From Ructibacterium sp045649565 (GTDB lineage Bacteria; Bacillota; Clostridia; Monoglobales; Monoglobaceae), in NCBI GenBank assembly GCA_045649565.1, contig JAZRQC010000011.1, forward strand, positions 8,722 to 72,721: a stretch of 64,000 bases of DNA. The letters run 5' to 3'. The number at the start of each line of letters is the position of its first letter. Position 1 is the stretch's first letter. Shown one piece after another: positions 52,631 to 60,920 of the stretch. A model generated the notes under the pieces. It was not told where the DNA came from and did not search any database. It saw only the letters and a program-made list of their open reading frames with translations. The position numbers and the translations under genes were made by a program.

Positions 52631-53323
52631 CTAAAGTGCAAAGTAGTAACCAACCCCACGCTTTGTCATAATATGACGTGGTTGAGAGGGATCGTCCTCA
52701 ATTTTTTCACGGACACGACGAACGGTAACATCGACAGTTCGAACATCTCCGTAATATTCATAATCCCAAACATACTCTAACAGTGATTTTCTAGAATAGA
52801 TCTTATTGGGTTGAGCTGATAAGAATTTAATCAGTTCAAACTCACGAACGGTTAAATCGATAAGATTTCCGTTTTTATAAAGTTCATAACGATTACAATC
52901 CAAGGTGAAGCAACCAACATTAACAATATCGCTGTTTTCGGAAGCCTGAGATGCTTCGTGATCCAAACGACGCATATTTGCTTTGATTCTTGCCATCAGT
53001 TCGCGAACACTAAAGGGTTTTGTGATATAGTCATCGGCACCTAATTCTAAGCCCAAAACCTTGTCCACTTCTTCTTCGCGAGCAGTAATCATCAAAATAG
53101 GAACAGAAGAAGTTTCGCGAATCTTTTTACAAACGGAGAAGCCGTCTAATTTAGGAAGCATAACGTCCAATAGAATGAGATCGGGCTCAATGGCAGAAGC
53201 CTTCATAACGGCTTCCTCACCATCATACGCTTCGTAGACAACATAACCTTCGTTCTGTAAATTCAGTTTCAGAATGTCTACAATACTTTTTTCGTCATCA
53301 ACAACAAGAATCTTCTTGCTCAT
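52631..53323 (-). CDS. OmpR-family response regulator, WalR (YycF)-like
   Basis: 230 residues. The receiver domain (1-120) has VVDDEKS, phosphorylation site LLDVMLPKLDG near residue 53, and ITAREEEVDKVLGLELGADDYITKPF, which is close to WalR. The winged-helix domain (about 135-230) has VREFELIKFL, RKSLLEYVWDYEYYGDVRTVDVTVRRVREKIE and KRGVGYYF. WalR controls cell wall hydrolases. The gene just upstream encodes an M23 wall peptidase, which fits, but no histidine kinase gene adjoins; rlmH follows where walK would be expected. Confidence 0.87.
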   Translation of the reverse strand: MSKKILVVDDEKSIVDILKLNLQNEGYVVYEAYDGEEAVMKASAIEPDLILLDVMLPKLDGFSVCKKIRETSSVPILMITAREEEVDKVLGLELGADDYITKPFSVRELMARIKANMRRLDHEASQASENSDIVNVGCFTLDCNRYELYKNGNLIDLTVREFELIKFLSAQPNKIYSRKSLLEYVWDYEYYGDVRTVDVTVRRVREKIEDDPSQPRHIMTKRGVGYYFAL

Positions 53324-53359
53324 GTCTCCACCTCCGAAAAGTTTTCGAGTGTATTTCTT

Positions 53360-53944
53360 TTAGTAAGTTACATAGTTTAAAGGGTTTTGAGGTTCTTCGT
53401 CATAAAGAATCTCAAAATGTAAGTGGGGACCGGTGCTGTTTCCGGTGTTTCCCATAGTGGCGATTTTGTCTCCCTTTTTGACAGTATCACCATCTGAAAC
53501 CAGGAGTGTGTCACAATGCCCGTATGCAGAAGAAAAGCCGTTTTTATGCTCCAGTTTGATATAGTTGCCATAACCATCAACCCAGCCGGCATAACGAACA
53601 ACGCCACTCTCGGTTGCAAGAATCTCTGAACCTTGCGAATTACCAATGTCGATTCCTTCGTGTGTTCTTCCCCAACGCTCCCCATAAGGAGAAGTGAGAA
53701 CACCCACAGCGGGTTCCATAAAATCGGGGTCATTCTCTGCCAAAACAGTTGAAGAAGGATACATAGTAAGTAAAAGAGAACCGTCCAATGTTTTAGAATC
53801 AACAAAATGACACCAAGCGACAAGAAATGGCATGTCTGTTAACGATGCAATAAATAGAAAAATCACACCTGCAAATATGTACATTAACAAACTGATACGA
53901 ACAACTTTCTTGAAAGAAAAATTCCGCATTCTGTAATAGAGCAT
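53360..53944 (-). CDS. M23 family metallopeptidase, membrane-anchored
   Basis: 194 residues. An N-terminal hydrophobic segment (about 15-38) anchors it. The LytM/peptidase M23 domain covers about 85-190 with HEGIDIGN (zinc His and Asp), YAGWVDGYGNYIKLEHKNGF and the HxH motif HLHFEI near 175. It should cut cross-bridges or stem peptides of peptidoglycan outside the membrane. It is encoded directly upstream of the WalR-like regulator, 36 bases apart. A spore-cortex or engulfment role (SpoIIQ-like) is possible but unsupported. Confidence 0.87.
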   Translation of the reverse strand: MLYYRMRNFSFKKVVRISLLMYIFAGVIFLFIASLTDMPFLVAWCHFVDSKTLDGSLLLTMYPSSTVLAENDPDFMEPAVGVLTSPYGERWGRTHEGIDIGNSQGSEILATESGVVRYAGWVDGYGNYIKLEHKNGFSSAYGHCDTLLVSDGDTVKKGDKIATMGNTGNSTGPHLHFEILYDEEPQNPLNYVTY

Positions 53945-54139
53945 TTAAGCAACCCCCGTAGATAAATTTAATTTGTAAAAATATACTCATTAAATTTATA
54001 TTACAGATATTCTAATTTTAAACTACTATGTAAAAAAAATCAAGGGTTTTTTCGTGATTTTTTTTAAAAGTTCGAATTTTATTTTGTTTTTGTTAACAAA
54101 CTATTCAAAATTTTTTTACAGATTATTCATCCAACACTT

Positions 54140-54145
54140 TAAAAT
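54140..54145 (+). promoter_or_regulatory. Possible -10 of the candidate small RNA
   Basis: TAAAAT (54140-54145) with TTTACA at 54115-54120, spacer 19 bases, longer than usual. A second TAAAAT lies at 54152-54157 without a good -35. Confidence 0.35.
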
Positions 54146-54151
54146 ATGTGG

Positions 54152-54237
54152 TAAAATATGATTGTAGCAAGGAATTGCTACAGTACATAACTACCTCCCT
54201 TGAAGATCGCTCCCCCAAGCGGTCTTCTATTTTTTTT
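54152..54237 (+). ncRNA. Candidate small RNA with C-rich motifs
   Basis: No open frame is seen between 53945 and 54374. Within it, GTAGCAA (54164-54170) and TTGCTAC (54175-54181) form a 7-bp stem with GGAA loop. A single-stranded ACCTCCCTT (54193-54201) follows, then a terminator hairpin GAAGATCGCT (54202-54211) / AGCGGTCTTC (54218-54227) with loop CCCCCA and a T-run to 54237. CCTCCC and CTCCCCC are complementary to Shine-Dalgarno sequences, a pattern known in C-rich small RNAs of Bacillota. The 5' end is inferred from the -10 above. Confidence 0.5.
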
Positions 54238-54275
54238 ACATGAAAGAAAAAGTTGTAAAAAAATAAAAAAATCTC

Positions 54276-54304
54276 TTGCATTGTATCCGTGTTTGTGATA
54301 CAAT
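54276..54304 (+). promoter_or_regulatory. Promoter of secG
   Basis: TTGCAT (54276-54281), 17-base spacer, TACAAT (54299-54304), about 70 bases before the ATG. Confidence 0.65.
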
Positions 54305-54374
54305 GTGTAAAGTTGATTTAAAACAGATGATGTGCGTTTGAAAAGAACGCAGAATAATGAGGAGGAAATTCATA

Positions 54375-54848
54375 ATGATGTTAGCGTTGACAATTACACA
54401 AGTAGTTCTTTCTGTTGTTTTGGTTGTTGCAGTTTTGATGCAACATGGTAAACAGCAAGGTTTATCCGGTGCCATTGCAGGTGGTGCAGAAACCTTTTTT
54501 GGTAAGAACAAGGGTAAGACTATTGATGCAGTTTTGAAAAAGGTAACCGCTGTTGTTGCTATTCTGTTCGTAGTGTCTTCATTGACCTTGGCAGCTGTTT
54601 CTATTAATGATTACAAGAAGCAGAATGTTGGTGCAGAAGCAGGTGCATACACTGTTGATGAAAATGGTAATATCGTTGATCAGGAAGGCAACGTTATTTC
54701 CACTATTGACGAAGCAACTGCAGCAGAAGAACCTGCTGAAGAAGCAACTGACGCTGCAACCGAGGATGCAACAACTGAGGAAGTTGTTGCAGATGAGACC
54801 GCTGAGAATGCAGAGGAAGCAGAAGCAACCACAGAAGCTGCTGAATAA
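54375..54848 (+). CDS. secG: Preprotein translocase subunit SecG with acidic C-terminal extension
   Basis: 157 residues from ATG 54375, placed by GAGGAGG at 54360-54365. The first 85 residues are a normal SecG: two membrane segments around LMQHGKQQGLSGAIAGGAETFFGKNKGKT, which is the conserved cytosolic loop. The remaining 70 or so residues are an unusual tail rich in Ala, Glu, Thr and Asp, ending in repeated EEATDAATEDATTEE-like units. Typical SecG is 70-80 residues. The tail should lie on the trans side after the second segment. The flanking terminator and promoter show a single-gene unit. Confidence 0.9.
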   Translation: MMLALTITQVVLSVVLVVAVLMQHGKQQGLSGAIAGGAETFFGKNKGKTIDAVLKKVTAVVAILFVVSSLTLAAVSINDYKKQNVGAEAGAYTVDENGNIVDQEGNVISTIDEATAAEEPAEEATDAATEDATTEEVVADETAENAEEAEATTEAAE

Positions 54849-54917
54849 TATTTTTCAGAATAGTTTAAAAAAGGCGGACATAGGTTCGCCTTTTTCCTTT
54901 ATATGGGGGGTGAAATC

Positions 54918-55877
54918 ATGGTTGGTGAACCGAAACTGTATCTTGTAATTCCGTGTTATAACGAAGAAGATGTAATTGAAGATACCATTTCTCAAACGAG
55001 GAATCTTCTTATGCAAATGATCTCCAATAAGGTGATTTCTGATGAAAGTCGAATCTTATTGGTTGATGACGGAAGCGACGACAGAACATGGGAACTGATT
55101 GAGGAGAGCCATAAGCAAAATGCTATGGTTATTGGCCTGAAACTTTCCAAAAATGTTGGACATCAAAATGCTTTATATGCAGGGTTGATGGAAGCAAAAC
55201 AGAAGTGTGACTGTTGTATTTCGATGGATGCGGATTTGCAGGATGATATTGGTGTAATCTCTGATTTCATGAACGAATACCTTAAAGGAAAGCATGTTGT
55301 TTACGGCGTTCGAAAGCAACGGAAAAACGATACCGTTTTCAAAAGAGCAACAGCCAAGCTGTTTTATAAGTTATTGGTTTGGCTTGGCGCGGATGTTCTT
55401 GAAAACCATGCAGATTACCGTTTGCTGAGCAAAGAGGCTCTGGATGCTTTGGCAGAATTCCCTGAAGTAAATCTGTTTTTAAGAGGTATGGTACGTCTTG
55501 TGGGTTTGCCGAGTACAATTGTTTATTATGATAGAAAGAAGAGGATGGCAGGCAAGAGTAAATACCCCTTCAAAAAGATGCTTTCTTTTGCCTTTGACGG
55601 GGTAACTTCTTTTACTATTAAACCGATCCGTTTGGTCCTTGGAATGGGCTTGTTGGTTTGTTTTTTTGCGCTGTTTGCAGCAGGTTATACTTTATTTGCA
55701 CGATTCTTTGGGTATAGCGTAAGCGGTTGGTCATCTCTTATGATTTCCATATGGTTTCTGGGTGGCGTGCAGTTGATTTCTTTAGGTGTAATCGGAGAGT
55801 ATGTAGGTAAAATATATAAGGAGACAAAGAAACGCCCAAGATTCATTGTTGAAAAAAGAACAGGAGACGAAATATAA
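54918..55877 (+). CDS. Glycosyltransferase family 2, GtrB/DPM1-like with two C-terminal membrane segments
   Basis: 319 residues from ATG 54918, eight bases after GGGGGGTG; the ATG at 54903 overlaps that site. The GT-A domain has VIPCYNEEDVIEDT, LLVDDGSDDRTWELI and SMDADLQDD (the DxD metal site). NHADYRLLSKEAL and KRMAGKSKYPFKKML are typical of GtrB/ArnC-type enzymes that load a sugar on undecaprenyl phosphate. Two membrane segments lie at about 235-260 and 270-295. The sugar is unknown. A terminator follows directly. Confidence 0.88.
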   Translation: MVGEPKLYLVIPCYNEEDVIEDTISQTRNLLMQMISNKVISDESRILLVDDGSDDRTWELIEESHKQNAMVIGLKLSKNVGHQNALYAGLMEAKQKCDCCISMDADLQDDIGVISDFMNEYLKGKHVVYGVRKQRKNDTVFKRATAKLFYKLLVWLGADVLENHADYRLLSKEALDALAEFPEVNLFLRGMVRLVGLPSTIVYYDRKKRMAGKSKYPFKKMLSFAFDGVTSFTIKPIRLVLGMGLLVCFFALFAAGYTLFARFFGYSVSGWSSLMISIWFLGGVQLISLGVIGEYVGKIYKETKKRPRFIVEKRTGDEI

Positions 55878-55907
55878 AAGAAAGGTGTCAAATGACACCT
55901 TTCTTTT
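55876..55907. terminator. Bidirectional intrinsic terminator
   Basis: AAAAGAAAGGTGTCA (55876-55890) pairs perfectly with TGACACCTTTCTTTT (55893-55907), between the convergent glycosyltransferase and small gene. Confidence 0.9.
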
Positions 55908-56137
55908 TAAATATCAAGTTTTCGGATACTGGTTGATAATGAAGGGTATTTTTCCAATGTAATGATTTCTACCGATTTCAGTGAAGGGGACCATTCTGAA
56001 TCGTCAATCAAAGGTAAATCGGATAGATCCTCAAGATTTTTTTCAAAAACAAGAATGCTTTTTGCATTTTTGTTTTCTAAAACCGCAACTTCGTGTTTAA
56101 GTGCATTTAATGCATCCAATGAAACAACTTCGTTCAT
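55907..56137 (-). CDS. Small soluble protein, unknown function
   Basis: 76 residues, acidic, no membrane segment. It begins MNEVVSLDALNALKHEV behind an AGGTGG site, then has a charged middle (EKNLEDLSDLPLIDD) and no cysteine. No family recognised. It lies 77 bases downstream of the mutY stop... on the same strand and ends at a strong terminator, so it may be the last gene of the RNase M5-like/mutY unit. The reading frame and ribosome binding site are acceptable, but it is short and could be spurious. Confidence 0.5.
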   Translation of the reverse strand: MNEVVSLDALNALKHEVAVLENKNAKSILVFEKNLEDLSDLPLIDDSEWSPSLKSVEIITLEKYPSLSTSIRKLDI

Positions 56138-56214
56138 ATCCGATCACCCACCTTTTTGTAACACATTTGTAACATTATAATCGATTTGGAAGAATCTGTC
56201 AAGTGGTGTGTCGG

Positions 56215-57258
56215 TTATTTTTCTGTCCATATCTTTGAGAAGTGCTGAAATGCAGTGGGTAGCGAAATTTCATTGGAAATTTCATCGCTTGTGACCCAGC
56301 GAAAAGTGTTGTTTTGGTTTTCACATATTACATGATATGCTGTCATGTGCCATTCAATATGAGTGAAAATGTGCTTTGCATTTCCGACTTTACGAACGGA
56401 ATTGTACCGGATTCCCAAATCCTTTAAATAATCTTCGATATGGTTTTTCGAATTTTCGTTAGGGATATTGGGCAGCTCCCAAAGACCATGGAGTAGCCCG
56501 GGGGTGGAACGTTTTCTTACGGCATAGACGTCTTTGTTTTGCAAAATTAAAACAAAAAGGTGTTCTATACGCCGTTTTTTCTTTTCAGGCTTTACAGGTA
56601 GTTCGTCTATACAATGATGAAGAGATGCGTAACAATCGTTCTGTAACGGACAACTATCACAAAGTGGCGCACCGTTAGGGAGACAGACGGTCGCGCCCAA
56701 CTCCATCAGGCTCTGTGTGAAATCACCACATCGATTCAACGGATAAATGTCTTCCAGTGCTTTGGCCACTTCTTTCTTAAAGGATGTACCGGAAATATCA
56801 CGATAATCTCCAAGAAATCTGGTAATAACCCGTAATACATTACCATCAACTGCAGCTTTGGGTAAGCTAAAAGCAATGGATGAAATTGCTCCTGCTGTAT
56901 AATCGCCAATTCCGGGTAATTTAAGCAGCTCGTGGTACGAAGCAGGAAGTTTACCCTCGTATACATCGTCGATGATTTGAGCAGCTTTTTGGAGATTATA
57001 AACGCGTCTGTAATATCCGAGCCCCTCCCATAATTTCAGCAATGTTTCTTCATTTGCTTTTGCAAGAGAGTGAATATCGGGTAGTACATCTATGAAACGA
57101 AGGAAATAGGAGCGAACTGCTTCGACACGAGTTTGCTGAAGCATGATTTCAGAAAGCCAAACGTGGTAGGGTGTTGGATCATCACGCCATGGCATACTGC
57201 GTTTATTTTCATCATACCAAGGCAGTAGTTTTTCAGGTAAATTTCTGGTAAGTTCCAT
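56215..57258 (-). CDS. mutY: A/G-specific adenine glycosylase
   Basis: 347 residues. The HhH-GPD glycosylase domain has MLQQTRVEAVRSYF near 38 with the catalytic glutamate region, LLKLPGIGDYTAGAISSIAF near 105 (helix-hairpin-helix) and AVDGNVLRVITRF near 136. VCLPNGAPLCDSCPLQNDC supplies the four [4Fe-4S] cysteines. The C-terminal NUDIX-like domain (about 225-345) recognises 8-oxoguanine. MutY removes adenine opposite 8-oxoG. It begins 12 bases after the RNase M5-like gene stops, on the same strand. Confidence 0.95.
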   Translation of the reverse strand: MELTRNLPEKLLPWYDENKRSMPWRDDPTPYHVWLSEIMLQQTRVEAVRSYFLRFIDVLPDIHSLAKANEETLLKLWEGLGYYRRVYNLQKAAQIIDDVYEGKLPASYHELLKLPGIGDYTAGAISSIAFSLPKAAVDGNVLRVITRFLGDYRDISGTSFKKEVAKALEDIYPLNRCGDFTQSLMELGATVCLPNGAPLCDSCPLQNDCYASLHHCIDELPVKPEKKKRRIEHLFVLILQNKDVYAVRKRSTPGLLHGLWELPNIPNENSKNHIEDYLKDLGIRYNSVRKVGNAKHIFTHIEWHMTAYHVICENQNNTFRWVTSDEISNEISLPTAFQHFSKIWTEK

Positions 57259-57270
57259 GGAAGAGTCTCC

Positions 57271-57867
57271 TTATGAATCAGATTCCGGGAATAACTCGCT
57301 GATTGCTTCCTGATAGATAGGAAGTCCGCCGATTTGATTGAGTAATTGGATTAATGCATTGGCGGTAATATTTTGGGGGAGTTGCAAATATTTGATAAGT
57401 TTTTTTCTGCGCTCTCCACTATCAGGTTTGCCGGTCAGTCCGTCCTGAAAGAAATCTGTTTTTGTGACTTTAGGAAATGCGTTGGGTTCTGCAGGCGTTG
57501 CGGCCGACTTTAAAATTTCTTCTAAAATTTCTTCTGTCATACCCTCCACGCCGAGAATGCCTTCTTTGCCGGGTTTTTCCTTTCTGCGTTCTTTACCGGG
57601 AATGGTTGGAATATATGCATTTTTAATGTTACAATCTTTTCCGACGCAAGTTTTAATATAATTTCGAATCCGGAAACCCGCTTTGTCCGAATCGGTGAGA
57701 ATAATAATACCTTGATTCTTTGCAAAATTTCGAATGGAGTTCATTAGTGTTTTGGATTGATAAATCGTGAACCCATGGGTACAAATAATAGGCGCATCGG
57801 TCAGTTGACGGATACGTTCTTTGTCATATTTTCCTTCTACAATGATTGCTTCTTTAATGTGTATCAT
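57271..57867 (-). CDS. RNase M5-like toprim protein (DUF4093)
   Basis: 198 residues. An N-terminal toprim domain has EAIIVEGKYDKERI (catalytic Glu) and IILTDSDKAGFRIRNYI (DxD), close to ribonuclease M5 (RnmV), which matures 5S rRNA. The C-terminal half (KTDFFQDGLTG, RRKKLIKYLQLP) fits the DUF4093 extension. Longer than some RnmV proteins by little. Often rnmV lies next to ksgA; here it is next to mutY, so the specific 5S role is probable rather than sure. Confidence 0.8.
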   Translation of the reverse strand: MIHIKEAIIVEGKYDKERIRQLTDAPIICTHGFTIYQSKTLMNSIRNFAKNQGIIILTDSDKAGFRIRNYIKTCVGKDCNIKNAYIPTIPGKERRKEKPGKEGILGVEGMTEEILEEILKSAATPAEPNAFPKVTKTDFFQDGLTGKPDSGERRKKLIKYLQLPQNITANALIQLLNQIGGLPIYQEAISELFPESDS

Positions 57868-57971
57868 AAAAACCCACCAATCAGATTTTTGTATGTGAAT
57901 ATTATACCTATACTGCGTGGCATTGTCAATTCTTTGCTTTCATATACTGAAAGTAAGTGAGGTGCCGTTTG

Positions 57972-59309
57972 ATGAAAAATATAATGCTGAAAAATGCAGT
58001 AATTCTTGGTTTCTCCGGCTTTTGTGCTAAGGGGTTTGATTTTATATTCAGAGCATATTATTCAAGATTTCTCGGTCAAGAAGGGATGGGCATATTATCT
58101 CTGGGATTTAGTTTTCACGGTGTCATGTTAACTGTTGCTACTGCAGGACTTGGAGTTGCGACAACAAAGGTGATTTCTGAATGTCTGGTAAAAGAAGACT
58201 ATCATGCTGTCAAAAAATGTATGAAACTTGCGCTGCAGTTGGTTCTGTTCATTAGCTCTTTGGTAATTGGTATTATTTTTGTGGGTGCCGAATGGATTGC
58301 TGACAATATAATCGGAGAACAACGAATTTCAACTGGCTTAGCCTGTCTTGCACCGAGTATTTTGTTTATGGGAGTTTCGTACTGTTTAAAAGGATATTTT
58401 TATGCAAAAAGGAAGGTAGTTGCCCCTGCGTTATCAGAATTTATTGAGCAAATAGTAAAAGGTGTTTTGATCTATACTTTTTTACAGATATTATTACCCA
58501 AAGGTGTAGCATATGGATGCGCGGGTGTTTTTCTTGGAATTACCTTAGGTGAATTTTCCTCATGTGTCTTTTTGTTTGTTATTTACGTTAACGATTTGAA
58601 AATGATAAAGGATGGAGGAACGGCAAAAGACGTTAATTTTATGCTTTTTAAAATTGCATTTCCTACAATGATAACATCACTTTTAGGATCTGTTTTTAGA
58701 ATGCAGGAGGAGGTATGGCTTGTTGCGGCGCTAAAACAACATGGGTTTTCTCATAGCGATTCCCTTGCAAAACTTGGAGTAATTCACGGAATGGTTATGC
58801 CGGTATTGGTTTTTCCACTTACCTTGATTGGTTCTGTTTCTACATTACTCGTTCCGGAAATATCAAGAGCCAATGCAATGCCTAAAAAGGAACGGTTACA
58901 TAAAATAATACGAAAAGTTTATTCTTTCGGCATGATAGCGGGGTTTGGAATCATGTTGCTATTTAATATTTTTTCAGAGGAAATTACATACAATATCTAT
59001 GGAGATGTGTCTATTGCATCTATGGTGAGAAAACTTTCGATTGTTTGTCCGCTTTTGTTTCTGAATGCTCTGTCTTGTTCTGTTTTAAATGGTATGGGAA
59101 AACAGTTTTCTTTGCTGTTGTACAGTTTAACAGAGTCTGTTTTGCGGCTTGCGGGAATCGGTGTTCTTGTGACCGCTTTTGGAATTGATGGTGTTGTTTG
59201 TGTAATTGTTTTTGCTAATAGTTTTATATGCTTGCTAACTTTATGGAAGGTCTTAACGAGTACATTTTTCGCACCTTTATTGAATTGCAAAATGAAAAGA
59301 ACTACTTGA
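57972..59309 (+). CDS. Stage V sporulation protein B-like lipid flippase (MOP superfamily)
   Basis: 445 residues from ATG 57972, seven bases after GAGGTG. About 12-14 membrane segments. SRFLGQEGMGILSLGFSFHG near 30 and an N-terminal ATAGLGVATTKVISE are typical of the SpoVB/MurJ/Wzx group; KGYFYAKRKVVAPALSEFIEQI near 145 is a family block. SpoVB moves lipid-linked cortex precursors in spore formation. A general peptidoglycan or polysaccharide flippase is the alternative. It stands alone and lies divergent from the RNase M5-like gene. Confidence 0.82.
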   Translation: MKNIMLKNAVILGFSGFCAKGFDFIFRAYYSRFLGQEGMGILSLGFSFHGVMLTVATAGLGVATTKVISECLVKEDYHAVKKCMKLALQLVLFISSLVIGIIFVGAEWIADNIIGEQRISTGLACLAPSILFMGVSYCLKGYFYAKRKVVAPALSEFIEQIVKGVLIYTFLQILLPKGVAYGCAGVFLGITLGEFSSCVFLFVIYVNDLKMIKDGGTAKDVNFMLFKIAFPTMITSLLGSVFRMQEEVWLVAALKQHGFSHSDSLAKLGVIHGMVMPVLVFPLTLIGSVSTLLVPEISRANAMPKKERLHKIIRKVYSFGMIAGFGIMLLFNIFSEEITYNIYGDVSIASMVRKLSIVCPLLFLNALSCSVLNGMGKQFSLLLYSLTESVLRLAGIGVLVTAFGIDGVVCVIVFANSFICLLTLWKVLTSTFFAPLLNCKMKRTT

Positions 59310-59374
59310 TATTTATGCTCTTTTGTGCAGATTGACAATTTTTTATTTTTGATAAAAAAATGATAGAAAATTTC

Positions 59375-59403
59375 TTGCAATTTTATGTTATTTATAATAA
59401 AAT
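59375..59403 (+). promoter_or_regulatory. Promoter of purF-guaA
   Basis: TTGCAA (59375-59380), 17-base spacer, TAAAAT (59398-59403), about 80 bases before the GTG start. No purine riboswitch fold is seen. Confidence 0.6.
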
Positions 59404-59483
59404 AAAAAAGTGTTTTTATTTTACGAATGTTTTCTCGGTTTAAATAAATCGTGATTTTATTGAAAAAATGCGGGGGTGTTTTT

Positions 59484-60920
59484 GTGGTACAACATAATAT
59501 TTTTGAAGCAGATACTGTCCACGAAGAATGTGGTGTCTTTGGTATCTTTGACAACGGAGACAACCTGGATGTTTCTCGACTGACCTATTATGGTTTATAT
59601 GCACTGCAGCATCGTGGTCAGGAGAGTTGCGGAATTGCTGTTAATAACCGTGATGAGGCTGATATTATTCAGATTCTTCAGTACAAAGACCAAGGCCTTG
59701 TCAATGAAGTTTTTAATGAATTGGTACTGAAGGAATTGGTTGGTTTTTGCGCGGTAGGCCATGTTCGGTACGGAACTGCAGGCGGAAGCAGTAGAGTGAA
59801 TGCACAACCTTTGGTTTCTCGATACCAAAAAGGCTCTTTTGCTTTGGCAAATAACGGTTCATTGGTTAACGCGCAGCAAATCAGAACAGAACTTGAAGAA
59901 CAGGGCGCAATTTTTCACACCAACAATGATGCAGAAGTAATTGCTAATTTGATGGCAAAAGAAAGAATCCATACAGAATCTACCGCAGAAGCGATGGTAC
60001 GGATTATGAAAAAGATTTCCGGTTCATACACCTTGTTGATTATGACACCTCATCGTTTGATTGCAGTTCGTGACCCGCAAGGCTTCCATCCATTGGTTTT
60101 GGGAAAAGTAAAGAATTCCTATGTTGTTGCATCGGAAAGTTGCGCACTTGATGCAATCAATGCGGAAGTTATCAGAGATGTAGAACCGGGCGAAATTATT
60201 GTTATTGATAACGAAGGGATACACTCCAATCGTGAAATGTGTGGGCAGAAAACCGCAATGTGTGTGTTTGAGTATATTTACACCGCACGTCCTGACAGTA
60301 TCATTGAAGGCGAAAGTGTTCATCGTGCCAGATTGAATGCCGGTAAGTTCTTGGCAAAAGAAAGTCCCGTGGATGCAGATATCGTAATCGGTGTTCCTGA
60401 TTCCGGTCTGGATGCGGCTTTGGGATACTCTTATGAATCAGGGATTCCTTATGGCGTTGGGTTTATTAAAAATCGTTATATCGGCCGGACGTTTATCCTT
60501 CCGACACAGGAAGAAAGAGAAGCGGCTCTTCGTATCAAGTTAAATGCAATGAGAGAGGCTGTTGCAGGAAAACGTGTCATTATGGTTGATGATTCCATTG
60601 TTCGTGGGACAACCTCCCGTCGGATCGTAAACCTGTTACGGGAAGCGGGCGCAACTGAAGTGCATGTGAGAATTTCATCTCCGGCATTTTTAAACCCCTG
60701 TTATTTCGGAACCGATATTGACAGTCGGGACAAGCTGATTGCATGTCAATTATCCGTGGAAGAAACTTGTAAAAAAATTGGCGCAGATTCATTAGCATAT
60801 CTTTCTATACCGGCTATGCAGAATCTTGCCCCTAATTGTAAATTAGGTTTATGTGATGCATGCTTTACTGGAAATTATCCGGTTTATGTTCCGGATGAAA
60901 ATCAAAAGGAGGATAAATAA
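59484..60920 (+). CDS. purF: Amidophosphoribosyltransferase
   Basis: 478 residues from GTG 59484, behind GGGGGTG; a frame up to 59451 lacks support. A propeptide of about 15 residues ends before the catalytic Cys in HEECGVFGIF. The glutaminase domain follows (LQHRGQESCGIAV), then the phosphoribosyltransferase with VIMVDDSIVRGTTS. Cysteines in CVFEYIY, NPCYFGTD and LGLCDACF match the [4Fe-4S] ligands of the Bacillus-type enzyme. It makes phosphoribosylamine, step 1 of purine synthesis. Its TAA overlaps the guaA ATG by one base. Confidence 0.95.
   Translation: MVQHNIFEADTVHEECGVFGIFDNGDNLDVSRLTYYGLYALQHRGQESCGIAVNNRDEADIIQILQYKDQGLVNEVFNELVLKELVGFCAVGHVRYGTAGGSSRVNAQPLVSRYQKGSFALANNGSLVNAQQIRTELEEQGAIFHTNNDAEVIANLMAKERIHTESTAEAMVRIMKKISGSYTLLIMTPHRLIAVRDPQGFHPLVLGKVKNSYVVASESCALDAINAEVIRDVEPGEIIVIDNEGIHSNREMCGQKTAMCVFEYIYTARPDSIIEGESVHRARLNAGKFLAKESPVDADIVIGVPDSGLDAALGYSYESGIPYGVGFIKNRYIGRTFILPTQEEREAALRIKLNAMREAVAGKRVIMVDDSIVRGTTSRRIVNLLREAGATEVHVRISSPAFLNPCYFGTDIDSRDKLIACQLSVEETCKKIGADSLAYLSIPAMQNLAPNCKLGLCDACFTGNYPVYVPDENQKEDK

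Noticed and set aside
54607..54948. Open frame in another frame over the secG tail
   Set aside because: Product of the repetitive tail composition; no ribosome binding site and it crosses the secG stop.
59310..59483. Possible purine riboswitch before purF
   Set aside because: No conserved purine aptamer core or three-way junction could be drawn; only a promoter is visible.
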